Below, piece after piece: positions 11,009-22,420 of a DNA stretch of 64,000 nucleotides. The first letter of the stretch is position 1. Each line of letters begins with the position of its first letter. Both the position numbers and the translations under genes were made by a program. The notes below the pieces were generated by a model. It was not told where the DNA came from, made no database searches, and saw nothing but the letters and a program-made list of their open reading frames with translations. The DNA comes from Chytriomyces cf. hyalinus JEL632 (lineage: Eukaryota > Chytridiomycota > Chytridiomycetes > Chytridiales > Chytriomycetaceae): the NCBI GenBank assembly GCA_025435555.1, contig JAIWWG010000019.1:394862-458861 (forward strand), read 5' to 3'.

Positions 11009-11752
11009 TCATTTTTGTGACAGTGACTGCATTGCCCGCAGCCGATACTTGACCGCAAAATAAGCGGCAACTGCACTTGCAACAATCAAACCAACTTCCG
11101 CATTTGTTTTCCACGCGTGAAGCAACACGAGCTGACCGTCCATTGAATCTACGTCAAAGCGAGTTGTGAATGCAGCAACCTTCTTCTCCCGCCGCTTTGC
11201 AGTATTGAACAGTTTATTGACGCTCTCCCAGTTTCTTACAGCATCCGTTTGGCGCGTTGGAAGCTGAGGAACAGAGTCTGGTGTGAAGTACAGAGAAAAC
11301 TGAACAGCTGTGCTGGTGAAGGATCGAAGCGAAGCAAAGCTGTCCAGCTCCTGGTCCATCCGCCAATGAAAAGACGCGTCTTTTCCTGCAAAAGAAAGCA
11401 CAGAGCTCTTGGATTTTTTGGATGGATCAGCATCTCGTGAGATGTACGGCACGTTTGAACAGAATTGGAATTCCCCGTTCGATGTGGTTTGTACGTTGAA
11501 CCCAAACATGCGCGCACTCTGCGAACACGGAGACAGTGACAGAATGAGAGTGTTGTCAAGAGTGTTGAACAGTTTGGCGGAGGGAGCCATAGTATCGAAT
11601 TGCGGATCATCATGGCCATTGTCGAGTCGCGAGAGTTTGAAAGGGTTGATTGGATCTGTGGCAAACTTGACCTTGAACAAGTGCGATTTGGAGGCCGAGT
11701 CAATAATGTTGAGGCATCTAGACCCATGTTGGATGATGGTGAGATCTTGCAT
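11009..11752 (-). CDS. Hypothetical protein with C-terminal membrane helix (family A, copy 1)
   Basis: A single-exon frame of 247 aa starts at ATG 11752. It is mostly beta-rich, with a central FHWRMDQE block and PQLPTRQTD, then a basic stretch (TAKRREKKVAAFTTRF). One hydrophobic segment sits near the C-terminus (VGLIVASAVAAYFAVKYR). I do not recognise a named family. The protein at 46667-47722 has the same order of features, including YHWRSS and SAVAAVFGLKY, so the two are probably distant paralogues. A tubby/LURP-like beta barrel with a tail anchor is possible but unproven. The gene lies between the CCDC17-like gene and tRNA-Glu. Confidence 0.55.
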   Translation of the reverse strand: MQDLTIIQHGSRCLNIIDSASKSHLFKVKFATDPINPFKLSRLDNGHDDPQFDTMAPSAKLFNTLDNTLILSLSPCSQSARMFGFNVQTTSNGEFQFCSNVPYISRDADPSKKSKSSVLSFAGKDASFHWRMDQELDSFASLRSFTSTAVQFSLYFTPDSVPQLPTRQTDAVRNWESVNKLFNTAKRREKKVAAFTTRFDVDSMDGQLVLLHAWKTNAEVGLIVASAVAAYFAVKYRLRAMQSLSQK

Positions 11753-11855
11753 TTTTATTGGACGTCAATCAGTGATCAGCGAAGGCGTCTAAATGAAGCA
11801 AATATTGAAATAAATGCAATGATTCAAATCAGTTTTGATTTTTCTCGATTTCAGA

Positions 11856-11927
11856 TCCTCATTCGTCTAGTGGTTAAGATTCCGCCCTTTCACGGCGGCG
11901 ACCGGGGTTCAATTCCCCGATGGGGAG
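11856..11927 (+). tRNA. tRNA-Glu (UUC)
   Basis: A full cloverleaf of 72 nt. The acceptor stem TCCTCAT pairs with ATGGGGA (one T-G wobble). The anticodon stem CCGCC/GGCGG encloses loop CTTTCAC with anticodon TTC. The T arm is CGGGG TTCAATT CCCCG, and the discriminator is G at 11927. There is no intron. A T-run follows from 11933. A near-identical copy lies at 25830-25901. Confidence 0.95.
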
Positions 11928-12142
11928 GATAGTTTTTCTTTTCATGAACCCGGCAGCACGAAAGAAGGATGCCTTTTCACATTCACCGTCTCAGACTTTC
12001 CCACATGAAAAATGGTACCCAATCGTAACATTCATGAAGAATTCGGGATGGCAGCAGCTCTGTTGCGTTTTGACACGTTGCGGATACGTGGAATAAAATA
12101 TTAATTTGCGAACAGCCAAACAAAAACACATCCACAGAAAAC

Positions 12143-13318
<1,176 letters not shown>

Positions 13319-13665
13319 GCACTGGTTGCTTCAGTTTCGAGAGACTTTAAATTCATCGTTTGATGTCTGAAAGCTGAATATATTTTCATTGTTGGCTTTC
13401 TGCTCCCTTGCGATTCTGGTGCACACAACGGATAATCTGCCGGAAGCAGAAGTCAAATGGGCGCCAGTGCATATGTCATCAGTTACGGTTGGTTTTAAAT
13501 TGACGTTTACCGAATCACGGATGATCATGATTTGCAACATAAATTCTCGGAAAATCACAATGATGGCGACAGCGGGACGGTTCCAGCGGACCCACCATTT
13601 CAAGGAAAAAAAAGATCAGCATCATTATCCCGCCCTATAACTGTTGCTGCATCGACCTCGGCCTT

Positions 13666-14310
13666 ATGTTGTGTCTCCGGCTCTTCCCTTTGCTTATGTA
13701 CTCGGCAATCACAGCCTCGGCCAATCCACAAAACGCAAGCCAAAGGCCGCAGCTGTCAACGCCGCAAGCAGAGTACTTGAACGCGGCAGCATCTTCTTTC
13801 AACACCGCCGCGCCAGATTGCTCAGTCCCGTGCTTCACAGCTGTCATCCCCACAAAAGACCCACTCGCGTATATGTCAACACTCTGCGCAGACCCAGACG
13901 CGTTCAGAACAAACTTGATCCTGTGCATTCAAGAAAACTGGCGGAATGAGACCTTATCCGTGGATGGATGTGTTGAAACGGAAGATTACGATGCCGTTTA
14001 TGGAGTGTTGGACGGCCTGCCTGCGCTGTGTTTACGGCTGCAAACTCTGTTTGATTCAAGTCAGACAAGTTTGGAGGCGTTTGATTACGCGCCTTCAAAT
14101 CGGAGTGGTGGGGATTTCGCCGAGTCTGCGAGTGCTGTGACGGGGACAGCGTCGGCCAGAGCTCAGCCTCTCGAGACTGGAGGTGCTGCTCTGACATCGC
14201 CCGTGTTTCCTACCATTGTTGGTCATGGTGGCGCTAATTCTGGCACGGCTTCCATGGCTTGCATGTCAGTTGTTTTGGTGGCGATTGTTTTTCTGTTTGG
14301 ACATGCATGA
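13666..14310 (+). CDS. Secreted/GPI-type cysteine protein
   Basis: Single exon, 214 aa. A typical signal peptide (LFPLLMYSAITASA) is followed by a domain with six cysteines in the first half (CSVPC, LCADP, LCIQ, GCVE, LCLR). A Ser/Ala/Gly-rich stalk and a hydrophobic C-terminus (MACMSVVLVAIVFLFGHA) fit GPI anchoring. The CSVPC start and the spacing recall CFEM-like fungal surface domains, but the CFEM hallmark of eight cysteines is not met. A surface protein of unknown role. Start ATG 13666 is chosen because it directly precedes the signal peptide. Confidence 0.65.
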   Translation: MLCLRLFPLLMYSAITASANPQNASQRPQLSTPQAEYLNAAASSFNTAAPDCSVPCFTAVIPTKDPLAYMSTLCADPDAFRTNLILCIQENWRNETLSVDGCVETEDYDAVYGVLDGLPALCLRLQTLFDSSQTSLEAFDYAPSNRSGGDFAESASAVTGTASARAQPLETGGAALTSPVFPTIVGHGGANSGTASMACMSVVLVAIVFLFGHA

Positions 14311-14789
14311 GATTCATTTCTTTTTGTTTACTTTGGTAGTAACGAGTCAGTGCGTGTTATAATGTGTATTTATAGTCACTTTGTACTTTGTGAATGTGTG
14401 TGTTCTTGTTGCACTTGGGTATTGGTTGAAAAATTGCTTGCCCTTCAGATGACTGCGCCGACGACACCGCTGCCCTTCGTTCCACCTCGTTCGGATTCGT
14501 ATCCAGCGGATGTGGAGCTGCCGCGTCAAGAGTTGGTCAAGATGAGATTCACTGGAAAGTGTGCCACATTTTTTATAGCAAGCGCTTATCCCGCTCCATT
14601 CACATATCCACAGCTCATTGGTACAATTGCCCGAGTGTATTTCATCGCAACTTGCACTCACGTATTTAAACTCGCTCTCACTCTCACTCTCACCCGCAGT
14701 ACCCTCTCTGACATCACAGTCACCAACGCCAACTCATCATCACCAGCATCCTGCACAACTTGCACAACAACAGCGAAAACAACAAAACA

Positions 14790-15342
14790 ATGGCCACTTC
14801 TCCGTCAGATTTCCTCGCCAAATGGCACCAGGTCGTTGCTTCCCGCGACATGGACCTGCTTGAACAAATTGTCGCCGAGACGGTCGAGTTCCACACGCCC
14901 TTGTATCTCAAGCCAAAGAGGGGTGCTTTGATCGTGAAGGCGATTCTGGCGTCCGCAGTTTCCATCTTTCAAGACTTTGTGTACTTTCGCGAGTGGGTCA
15001 TGGTTTCGGAGGACGGCAATGAAGCGGATCTTGCGCTCGAGTTTGGCGCCAACATCCCAAATAAGGTGCTCCTCGCTTTGATTGTCATTATGAGTGTGTG
15101 CTTCTTTATCCTAATTTTTTATTCTTTCTCCCGCTTGCTTTCTATCTCGATATTAGGACGAGTCAGGAACTCTTCCCCTCAAAGGCCTGGACTTGATCAA
15201 GATCCGCCGTGGTCCCGATAATCTGTTCCGCATTGTGCACTTTGAAGTCATGATTCGCCCCGTGAAAACCCTCATCCGTTTTGGAGAACTCCAATCTGCC
15301 GGTGTCATGGCGATGGCCAAAAAATACGGTGCGAAACTTTGA
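14790..15342 (+). CDS. NTF2/SnoaL-like small protein
   Basis: Two exons, 14790-15065 and 15157-15342, giving 153 aa. The order of elements fits an NTF2-like cone fold: helix SDFLAKWHQVVASRDMDLLE, strand FHTPLYLKPKRG, helix ALIVKAILASAVSIFQD, strand REWVMVSEDGNEADLALEF, then GLDLIKIRRG and RIVHFEVMIRP. Such proteins are usually small ligand-binding or isomerase-like cytosolic proteins; no catalytic residues can be named here. The ATG at 14790 is preceded by ACAAAACA. The gene converges on the PX-domain gene, whose stop is only 63 bp away. Confidence 0.7.
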
Positions 15343-15404
15343 CGCAGTGGAAACTGATGAAATAAACACCAATAAAACGAAGAAACATGATCCCTTTTGC
15401 ACGT

Positions 15405-16827
15405 TTAGTGTATATTTAAAAAGGCCAAAAATTGGCTCGAATTGTATAGCTGTGAATGCAACACAATAAACGTGAGGAAGCTGGAAAATCCAGAAACGCG
15501 ACGCCGGATCGTGGTGGAATTGAAGCGCTTGAAGTACGATTTGGGTGGAAAATCGGGCCATGTGGGTATCTCGTTGTTGTATTCGTGTTTCTGTGTTATT
15601 TTTGTTTTGTTTTCATTTCATTTCTTCATGGTCATTTGTTTTGAAGGAAGTAGCTTACGAGGCTGAGGAACAGTCTTCGAAAGTCTGTATACCGCCTTTC
15701 GAGCGATAGAGTCAGGGGTTCATCGTTGCCGAAATTGGGTATATTGATTCGAAGGAGCTGTTTTTCAATGATACTCAGGGTCTCAATGGGTTTGCTTTCG
15801 AGAAAGTGCAAATCATTGTACTCAACTGTCACCGAAACGGTGTACATGATGCATCCAAACTCGTCTCGATATTTTGGATTGGACACGGATGCGTACAGGC
15901 CGTTTCGATAAAACGCGAATGGGATTTGCTGGTTTCCGCCGAGACTTTGGTCCGGTTCGAGTGGATTAATGTACGGCGCGTTGTTGTCCATAGGAGACAA
16001 GAAACTGGACACGACAAGTTCCACGCGTTTGAACCACGGAACTTGCTTTCTCGAAACAAGAACTTTTTGGGTGAGGTGAGGTGGTTTTGAGTGAGTGTTG
16101 AAGCAAGAAATAAAAGCGCAAGCATATACACACCATCATCGACATCTTCATCATCGTGAAACATTTCTGCGCTATGTGAAGATGACGCGGCATGTTCATC
16201 GTCCTGGTCACTGTCACTTGAATCTTCACTCTCGCCGCTGCTCAACCGCCCAGCCTCGCGCACAGATCCTCCACCAAAGCGTGACGAAGATGAAGACGAG
16301 CTCGAATAAACTCTTTCAAATTCTGAAGGCCGCCAAGAAACTTTCTTGCGTCGATGGGCCGGTACGGCATTCAAGGGGTGAATGTAGTCTGTGGAATACA
16401 TGTAATCCTCGTGTGAGCATTCGTCCTCCATCTGAAGCGACGGCCTTGACTGGAAGAATGGATGGTTGTTCAGCAGCTCGTTTGCGTGCGAGGAAGATCC
16501 AACCGACGACGCAGGGCTTGTTCCGGTTGCAACAAGCGGACTCAGCCCGTTGCTCTGGCTTGGAACTGTCGTTTCTCCCGTCTCTGTTATCACTGAAAGC
16601 GATGGAACGCTTGCGTTCGACGAGTTGAAGAGACTTAGGATGGATGCTGAAAGGGAGCGTTTGACAGGCTTGATGGGCGGGTTTGCAGGTTTCGCTGTTG
16701 GCTGGTGCTCCGTGTACATGCGGTGCTTGGACCTATTCCTTCCCAGGGTCCTCTTCGAGGTAGTGGGTTGCTGGATGGGGTCAGTGCCTGTCAGCCAGTT
16801 GTCGACTCCACTCGGCGTGCCCATCAT
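15405..16827 (-). CDS. PX-domain protein with disordered N-terminus
   Basis: Three exons, 16827-16134, 16062-15659 and 15569-15405, giving 420 aa. The first about 230 residues are Ser/Pro/Asp-rich and probably disordered (with an acidic EDSSDSDQDDEH patch). The C-terminal part is a PX domain: LERRYTDFRRLFLSL supplies the RRYxDF phosphoinositide-binding motif. FPPKSYFKRFN after the second intron supplies the PxxP/K loop, and RRRVSGFSSFLTFI the helical end. The protein ends directly after the domain (FLAFLNIH). It likely binds PI3P on endosomes. The upstream gene (17011-19871) encodes PXB and DUF3818 regions, which in many fungi occur in one protein with a PX domain, so the pair may act together. 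Confidence 0.75.
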
Positions 16828-17010
16828 TTTTCAACAATTTTTCGATCGACATGGAAATTCAATTCTGATATCTACCGATGCGATACGTGCTTCTCTGTTA
16901 CTTCTACCTGTAACAGTAACGACCTCGAGAAATACAGTGGAATGCGATGTGGCAGCTGATATTATCACACGAACTTAAATGTCAATAAAAAATAAAGTCT
17001 GGAGGGTTTC

Positions 17011-19871
17011 CTAAAACCATCCCGTCTTCTTCTTCCCCTTGTTCTCATCCACCTCACTCGTAACACTGCTTACACTCCCTTGCAACGAAGAAACTGAAGG
17101 TGACTTTGAAAACATACCGTTTTTGGCTGGAGGCTTTTCGCCGTCAACGAAACATGAGGAGGACGCACTCCGAGACACTCCAAGAAGGTTCATGAGCGAT
17201 GAAGTAGAACCAGTCTTTTTCGGCATCATGTGTTTGAATTGCTCAAACTTGATTGGATCATCCGGTAGAACGGCGCCGTCCATGGTCAAAATCTGTTCAC
17301 GAAACACGGCAACCCCGTAGGACCCCAGGATGCCCTTTTCGAGATCAAATTTCTCGCCAGCATTCTCTTCATGCTCGCTGGAAACGCCTGTAGCATCATT
17401 TGAATTTCGCACCCACCCGTTCTCATCCACACCCGACACCAAAAGTCCCATCGACACTCTGTCGACTTCAACCCATAAATTGTCCACGAGCCCAACAGCC
17501 TCACATCCAACAACCACGGCCTCTGCAGCATCATACGCACTAATATCCAGCACACACCGTTTCCCAACATTCGGTAGCACTGCACTTGAAGGTTTCACAT
17601 TCTCCGCCGGCCATGCGTCAAACTCACGCAAACCTTCGCCAAACTCTCTCACGATCCAATCAACAATCTCATGCATGCCAATCATCCCGGAAGATTCTCT
17701 GCTGCTCAGTTTGTGCATGGCCGGGTAGAATTTGTCAATAAAAGTCAGGATGCAAGATTCCAGTTTGTCCACGGTTTTCAAGTACAGGTTTTTGCTGACT
17801 TCGCGTTTTTTGGAGTCGGCGGTTTTGTCGAGGGAATGGACCGAATCCGTGTCGTTGTTTGTTTTGGCGATGGGGGATGAGGTTGGGGATAATGTTGGGG
17901 TTGATGGAGCTGCACGGTTGTATACGGACGATGCGAATGATGATGCATACGAAGAAAATGAAGGCCGCGGTGCGTCTGCTTTGGCTTTTTGTTTTTTTTA
18001 TAGATTCAATGTTAGGAAGGGACTTGGCGCTTTCGAAGAAACAAAAAATGAACGCCCACCTTTATCAACAAGTTGAACAGGTGGAGGAACGATGGAATCT
18101 GGTTTCCCGGTTAAACCCAAATCGACTTCCTCCTCCCGATCATAGCGCGCAACCACGTCCAACATCTCAGTCAACTGATCGAAAAAGCACTGCAGCAAGT
18201 CTGCCATCTGCACACACTCCCACAGCTCCTTCAAGACAGGTGGCAAAAACTTGATGAAATGCACAATCAGACTCGTAACCTTGTCGTCGCCCAGCGAATC
18301 AATAAACAAGTTTTTTTCAAACTGACGAATCAGAATGCGCGCGTAACGAGTGTTTTGGTTCTTTGTAGATGCTTCGGGCGCGTCAGGAGGAGAGTCGCGG
18401 TAGGTTTCGTTGACGGGAATCCCGGCGGCTTTCAACGCGGACAGAACTTGAGGTTCGTCTTGCGGAGTCGAAGATATTTCGCCAGAGGTACCCCACAATG
18501 TTGTTATTGTGGCTTCGATTTTAACTCGAGTGGTTGCGTCGAGCGCTGCCTTCATTTGTTTCACGTGGTTGCGGGTGGTTGACATGGAGCACAACACTCC
18601 CGCAAGGCTTTGCAGAAGTGAATGCAGTCCACCAGGAGGTTTCCAAACAAAAATGCGAAGCAGTGTTTCGACGAAAGGGACGCTGAAAGGAATCATTAGT
18701 CACCAAAAACAAAAAAAGACACCAACAAACAAAAGGGCACTCACGGATTCACGATTCGCAAACTTGTAACAATCAGAGAAAGCGGCATCTTTGCCCACAC
18801 CCGTTGCGCTTTTCCTCTCCACATTGGGTCATCCAGCACATTTTCAAACCCAACCGCACAAGCGCGCGCCAGATACTTGATCCACAACTGCAACACCTGC
18901 GGCAATTCCGGTGTCTTCTTTGCTTGCGCAATCATGGAAAACAACTTTGGTCCGTACGCAAGCTGGGCTCCAGGCAACGGTTGCAGATCCGTCAGAATCA
19001 GTGCCCCCTGCCGCAAAAATTTCATAAACGCCGAGCTCAGATTTTTGTAGCGCAGTTCTTGGATTTCGTTGCGAGCGTCGATGGGAGCTTCGAGTGCCGT
19101 TTCGCGAGCGTGGGCGTCTGCGGTGCTTGTTGGGTGTGTTGTGAAGCGGCCGCTGTGTGAAGGTGTGCGGGCCAGCTTGCTCAGGATTGTATCCTTGAAT
19201 TCCTGCACTGTTGCGGGTGCACGTCCGCCTACTGGTGGATCGCATGAAAGCTTGTTCGAATCCAGGCTTGGGTCTTCGTAGGCAAACAGAAACAGGGCGT
19301 AGTAGTGTTTCGCGAAACCCTTGTGGGAAGATGAATTAGATCCAGCTGCAGACGAAGCAAACAAAGATCCTCACCAGAAGATCAAACTGCGTAGCTCGTA
19401 GCCAGGAAACAACAAACCCTTTCCCCGCCGAGTCAATGTGAGCATCGAAAATCTTGAGAAACTCCATCCCATTCCCCGTTAACCATGGAATAGCCCTGAC
19501 CCAACGTGCATAGACCGTGCGTGAGAGTGCGGGCAGCGAGAATGGTGCTCCGGGGATCTTGGTTTGAGCTGGGTTCACGAGCGGGATGGGCGGGAGCGAG
19601 TCGTCCAGAGAGGGTAGAAGTTGTGTCGTCAGCTGGAACGGCTTGGAATCACCAAAGTACAGCATGAACTCGTTCGACACAAGCAGAGAGCCCAGGTGGT
19701 ATCGAAGCGCTGGTTGGTTGGTGGGAAGCGCATGAGTTCTCCTCCTCCTCGTCTCACAGGTTTGCGTCAGCTGGAAGCTTCGCACAACTCACCCAGTCGA
19801 CGAATGTCGTCGCTGTGACGCCGGTCAAGACTCTGCGGCTCAGGCACGGACGGGTTTGTGGGGCCTTCCAT
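17011..19871 (-). CDS. PXB-DUF3818 protein (Ypr097w/Lec1-like, no PX domain)
   Basis: Five exons: 19871-19793, 19709-19375, 19319-18745, 18682-18060 and 17978-17011, giving 859 aa. The N-terminal region (RYHLGSLLVSNEFMLYFGD) fits the PXB domain. The middle (MPLSLIVTSLRIVNP across an intron to FVETLLRIFVWKPPG..SLLQSL) fits the DUF3818 signature known from Ypr097w-like proteins. The tail is Ser-rich and ends GKKKTGWF. The yeast relative is a lipid-binding PX protein. Here no PX domain is visible, but a separate PX gene follows 184 bp downstream on the same strand. The family call rests on remembered motif patterns and would need a profile search. Confidence 0.65.
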
Positions 19872-20325
19872 GCTGGTAAAAATTGTAGGAAATTGGTCGG
19901 GACAGTTAAATTGACGTTCGGTTATTGCGCACGAGGGATCCCACGATTTAACGCGCAATTAGTATTCATGCGTAATACAACACTCCGACAGCGACAGCGA
20001 CAGCGGGATCCACGCACACTGCGGCGGGCGTCCTGCCTCGTATGGATTGAGTGTGCTGGCAGTGGCCGCTGGTCATGCTGGCTGTGTCTGCTTTCGGCTA
20101 ATGGCAATTGCATATGTTCGAGGCCGCCCTCAAAGTCACGCCCCAAGCGGCATACCATCCAGGAGGATTATCCCTTCTTTCTGCCTGGGCTTTATTAAAC
20201 TAGCTCTTGACTTGGATGGTGATGTGACGTTTCCTTCATTCATCATGTCCAATTAGAATTTTAGTCTGAACCAATAACCGATCAACAATATAAACTGCAC
20301 CACCCAAGACCCTGCTTCACAGCAC
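19872..20325. other. Intergenic stretch, divergent promoters
   Basis: It lies between the divergent starts of the PXB-DUF3818 gene and a small forward gene. An ATATAAA box at 20287-20293 sits about 35 bp before the forward ATG. I see nothing else. Confidence 0.5.
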
Positions 20326-20742
20326 ATGAGGCACTCGCTTGAAATCAAGATTCAGCCAAGAAAAGTCTACTCAGAGGACCTCGAGTTCCTGAAAAGTCCA
20401 ACGAGGTGGCTCCACGCATTCCCTACATCCACCCAAAGCGACCATATATCCTCGCCTCTTGCGGAGCAACCGAATGGACAAGATGAGCTGCCACCATTGC
20501 CTCCTCCTGCAAGCGTAAAAGTTGAAGCAAAGGAACGCAGGCGGTTCTCAGTTGGTGGCTACGAAACCGGCACCCTTTCAAACGCCACCTTGACAACTGA
20601 CAAGACAGAGTCTCGACGCGCACCCACCGGCATGTCTATGAAGCAGCTGGCCGCTAATGTAGGCAAACTAATGTCGCCAATGTCGCAAAAGCGAGGCCGC
20701 TTCGAAGTCCGAACGACAGCCGAAAAGACACTCGGTGAATAG
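20326..20742 (+). CDS. Hypothetical protein, 138 aa
   Basis: A single-exon frame starts MRHSLEIKIQPRKVYSEDLE. It has a Pro-rich middle (ELPPLPPPASVKV) and a basic, Ser/Thr-rich C-terminal half with GMSMKQLAANVGKLMSPMSQ. No TM, signal peptide or known domain is visible. A TATA-like element 35 bp upstream and a run of AATAAA at 20835 downstream support a real short gene. The RRRFSVGG and KRGRFEV sites look like kinase-target contexts, but that is weak. Function unknown. Confidence 0.5.
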   Translation: MRHSLEIKIQPRKVYSEDLEFLKSPTRWLHAFPTSTQSDHISSPLAEQPNGQDELPPLPPPASVKVEAKERRRFSVGGYETGTLSNATLTTDKTESRRAPTGMSMKQLAANVGKLMSPMSQKRGRFEVRTTAEKTLGE

Positions 20743-21193
20743 ACAGCGCCTCTCACCAAAAAAACCCAACTATTTCAGCCTGCTACAATTCTTTTCATTC
20801 TCATAGTCATCATTCTTTTGTCAATGCACCTCTTCAATAAACGCGTTACAGCTGTCACTTCGCAGTTTTTTTTATGGTGTGGATGATAATGCGAGAGATT
20901 GCACGGAATAGCTCATCTTGGCTCTGTGAAGGAGGTCTAATTTAGTTGCTACTTTGCTACGTGCAGAGCAATTGTGCGCAACTTGCCAGTCCCTCCGGGA
21001 AAAGTTGGAAATGTCTGGCTCTGAAAGTCAAAGAAAAAATACAGTTCGCGTCAGATGCGTTTTCAGTCGAAATCATGGACATAGTAGTCACACCCGCAAG
21101 CAGCGCGAAGCAACGTCATCGCCAATGAAGCGGCCCTTCAAAATCAGTGTTGGAAGGGAATTTTTGCTCAAAAATATTTAAATAAATCCACCA
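20743..21193. other. Intergenic stretch, no gene recognised
   Basis: It contains a possible poly(A) signal AATAAA near 20835 and an AT-rich AAAAATATTTAAATAAAT block (21170-21187) directly before the sulfhydryl oxidase ATG. No convincing gene. Confidence 0.5.
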
Positions 21194-21816
21194 ATGAGCA
21201 AACGCAGCGTCAAGCAACTCGCTGCAGTCCTCATAGCCGCAATGCTCGTATTCATATGCATCGCAACAGTAGCTATCCACGGCGGCGAATCAGATCTGAC
21301 GAACCTTTCCCCGAACGCTGCACCAAATCCCAACGCTTTAAACGCCTTCAGCCTGTTTGGTTCAGGGTCCGGATCAACACCTCTCAATAAAGCCGCTGAA
21401 CCAATGATGGGCGCCATGAAGAATGAGACGGCAAAGGCGGAGCTGGGCAGAGCTGCGTGGCGGCTTCTTCACACGATGGCGGGCAAGTTCCCGCATAAGC
21501 CTTCGAAGGACCAGCAGAGGGCCATGAACGACTTTATTTACTTGTTTGGTCAGCTGTATCCGTGTGGAGACTGGTGCGTGTGACTGCATGGGTGTCGATG
21601 GATTTCTGACTCACTCTGACTCACAACCGCAGTGCCCGACACTTTAAAATCATCCTGGACAATAATCCTCCGGACGTGTCCAGCAAAGCAGCCGTCGCAG
21701 ATTGGGCGTGTCGAGTGCACAATATCGTAAACAAGCGGAAGGAGAAACCGCAGTTTGACTGCTCGAAAATTATGGACTTTTATGACTGCGGATGTGGGCC
21801 TGAAGAGGAAGCCTAG
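21194..21816 (+). CDS. Erv-type FAD-linked sulfhydryl oxidase (Erv2-like)
   Basis: Two exons, 21194-21573 and 21633-21816, giving 187 aa. An N-terminal signal anchor (LAAVLIAAMLVFICIATVAI) suggests ER location as for Erv2. The Erv/ALR domain follows: AAWRLLHTMAGKFP, KPSKDQQRAMNDFIYLFGQL, the redox CxxC motif YPCGDC that is only formed across the intron, ARHF, then the FAD-contacting WACRVHNIVNKR and a final cysteine cluster (CSKIMDFYDCGC). It would pass electrons from dithiols to oxygen, helping form disulfides in secreted proteins. The several cysteine-rich surface proteins in this window are plausible beneficiaries in general terms. The N-terminal anchor, not a mitochondrial presequence, argues against Erv1. 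Confidence 0.88.
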
Positions 21817-22420
21817 TCAACTGGTGGAGTGTTTGTATAGAAGTTTTTTGTTTTTACTTTCCACGTAAACTGGGGATCCACAAGAGTAAAACTGCGGAAC
21901 GTTGTTTTCCCCGTTAATGGACATTACTTCGAAACTTGTTCCGTCGAATGCATGGCCCCCGGTTGCGAATGATCCATCTCAGCTTTAGATCCATGGCGGA
22001 CTGACCCCCATCCTCAGCAACCAATACTTCCAAATCAATTGAAACTTGGACTGGTCGAAAAATGTGTCAGCATCTCCATCTCAACTTGATCCGTTCCAAG
22101 TGCCATGGAATCAGAAACTCGTCGTGTCGTTTTCACATTTCGGAAATGTGATTGCGTGATCCCGCAGCAACAGGAATCGAATCAAATGAAATGAGAATAG
22201 TCAGAATAGTCGGGATGACGTTTGTTTTTATTTACACGCTAAACAAGGAAGGAAGGAACTGAGCAAAAAAGGAATTGCACACGTATTGTAGCGAAAAAAG
22301 GGATGAGCAAAAATGAACCACTGCTGAATTGCCAATTGAGACGAAAGTGAGGGACAAAAAAAAAAAAATGGGAACTGGAAACAGAAAAACCAAAGCTCTA
22401 CCTCCCACAAAATATCCAAT
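21817..22420. other. Intergenic stretch between convergent genes
   Basis: The 3' sides of the sulfhydryl oxidase and the homeobox gene. It contains an A13 run near 22357-22369 and AT-rich 3' signals. No gene or RNA recognised. Confidence 0.5.

Noticed and set aside
14350-14760. Forward frame with MTAPTTPLPFVPPRSDSYPA at 14449
   Set aside because: It is preceded by an acceptor-like CCCTTCAG but no upstream exon could be linked, and the frame degenerates after about 40 codons.
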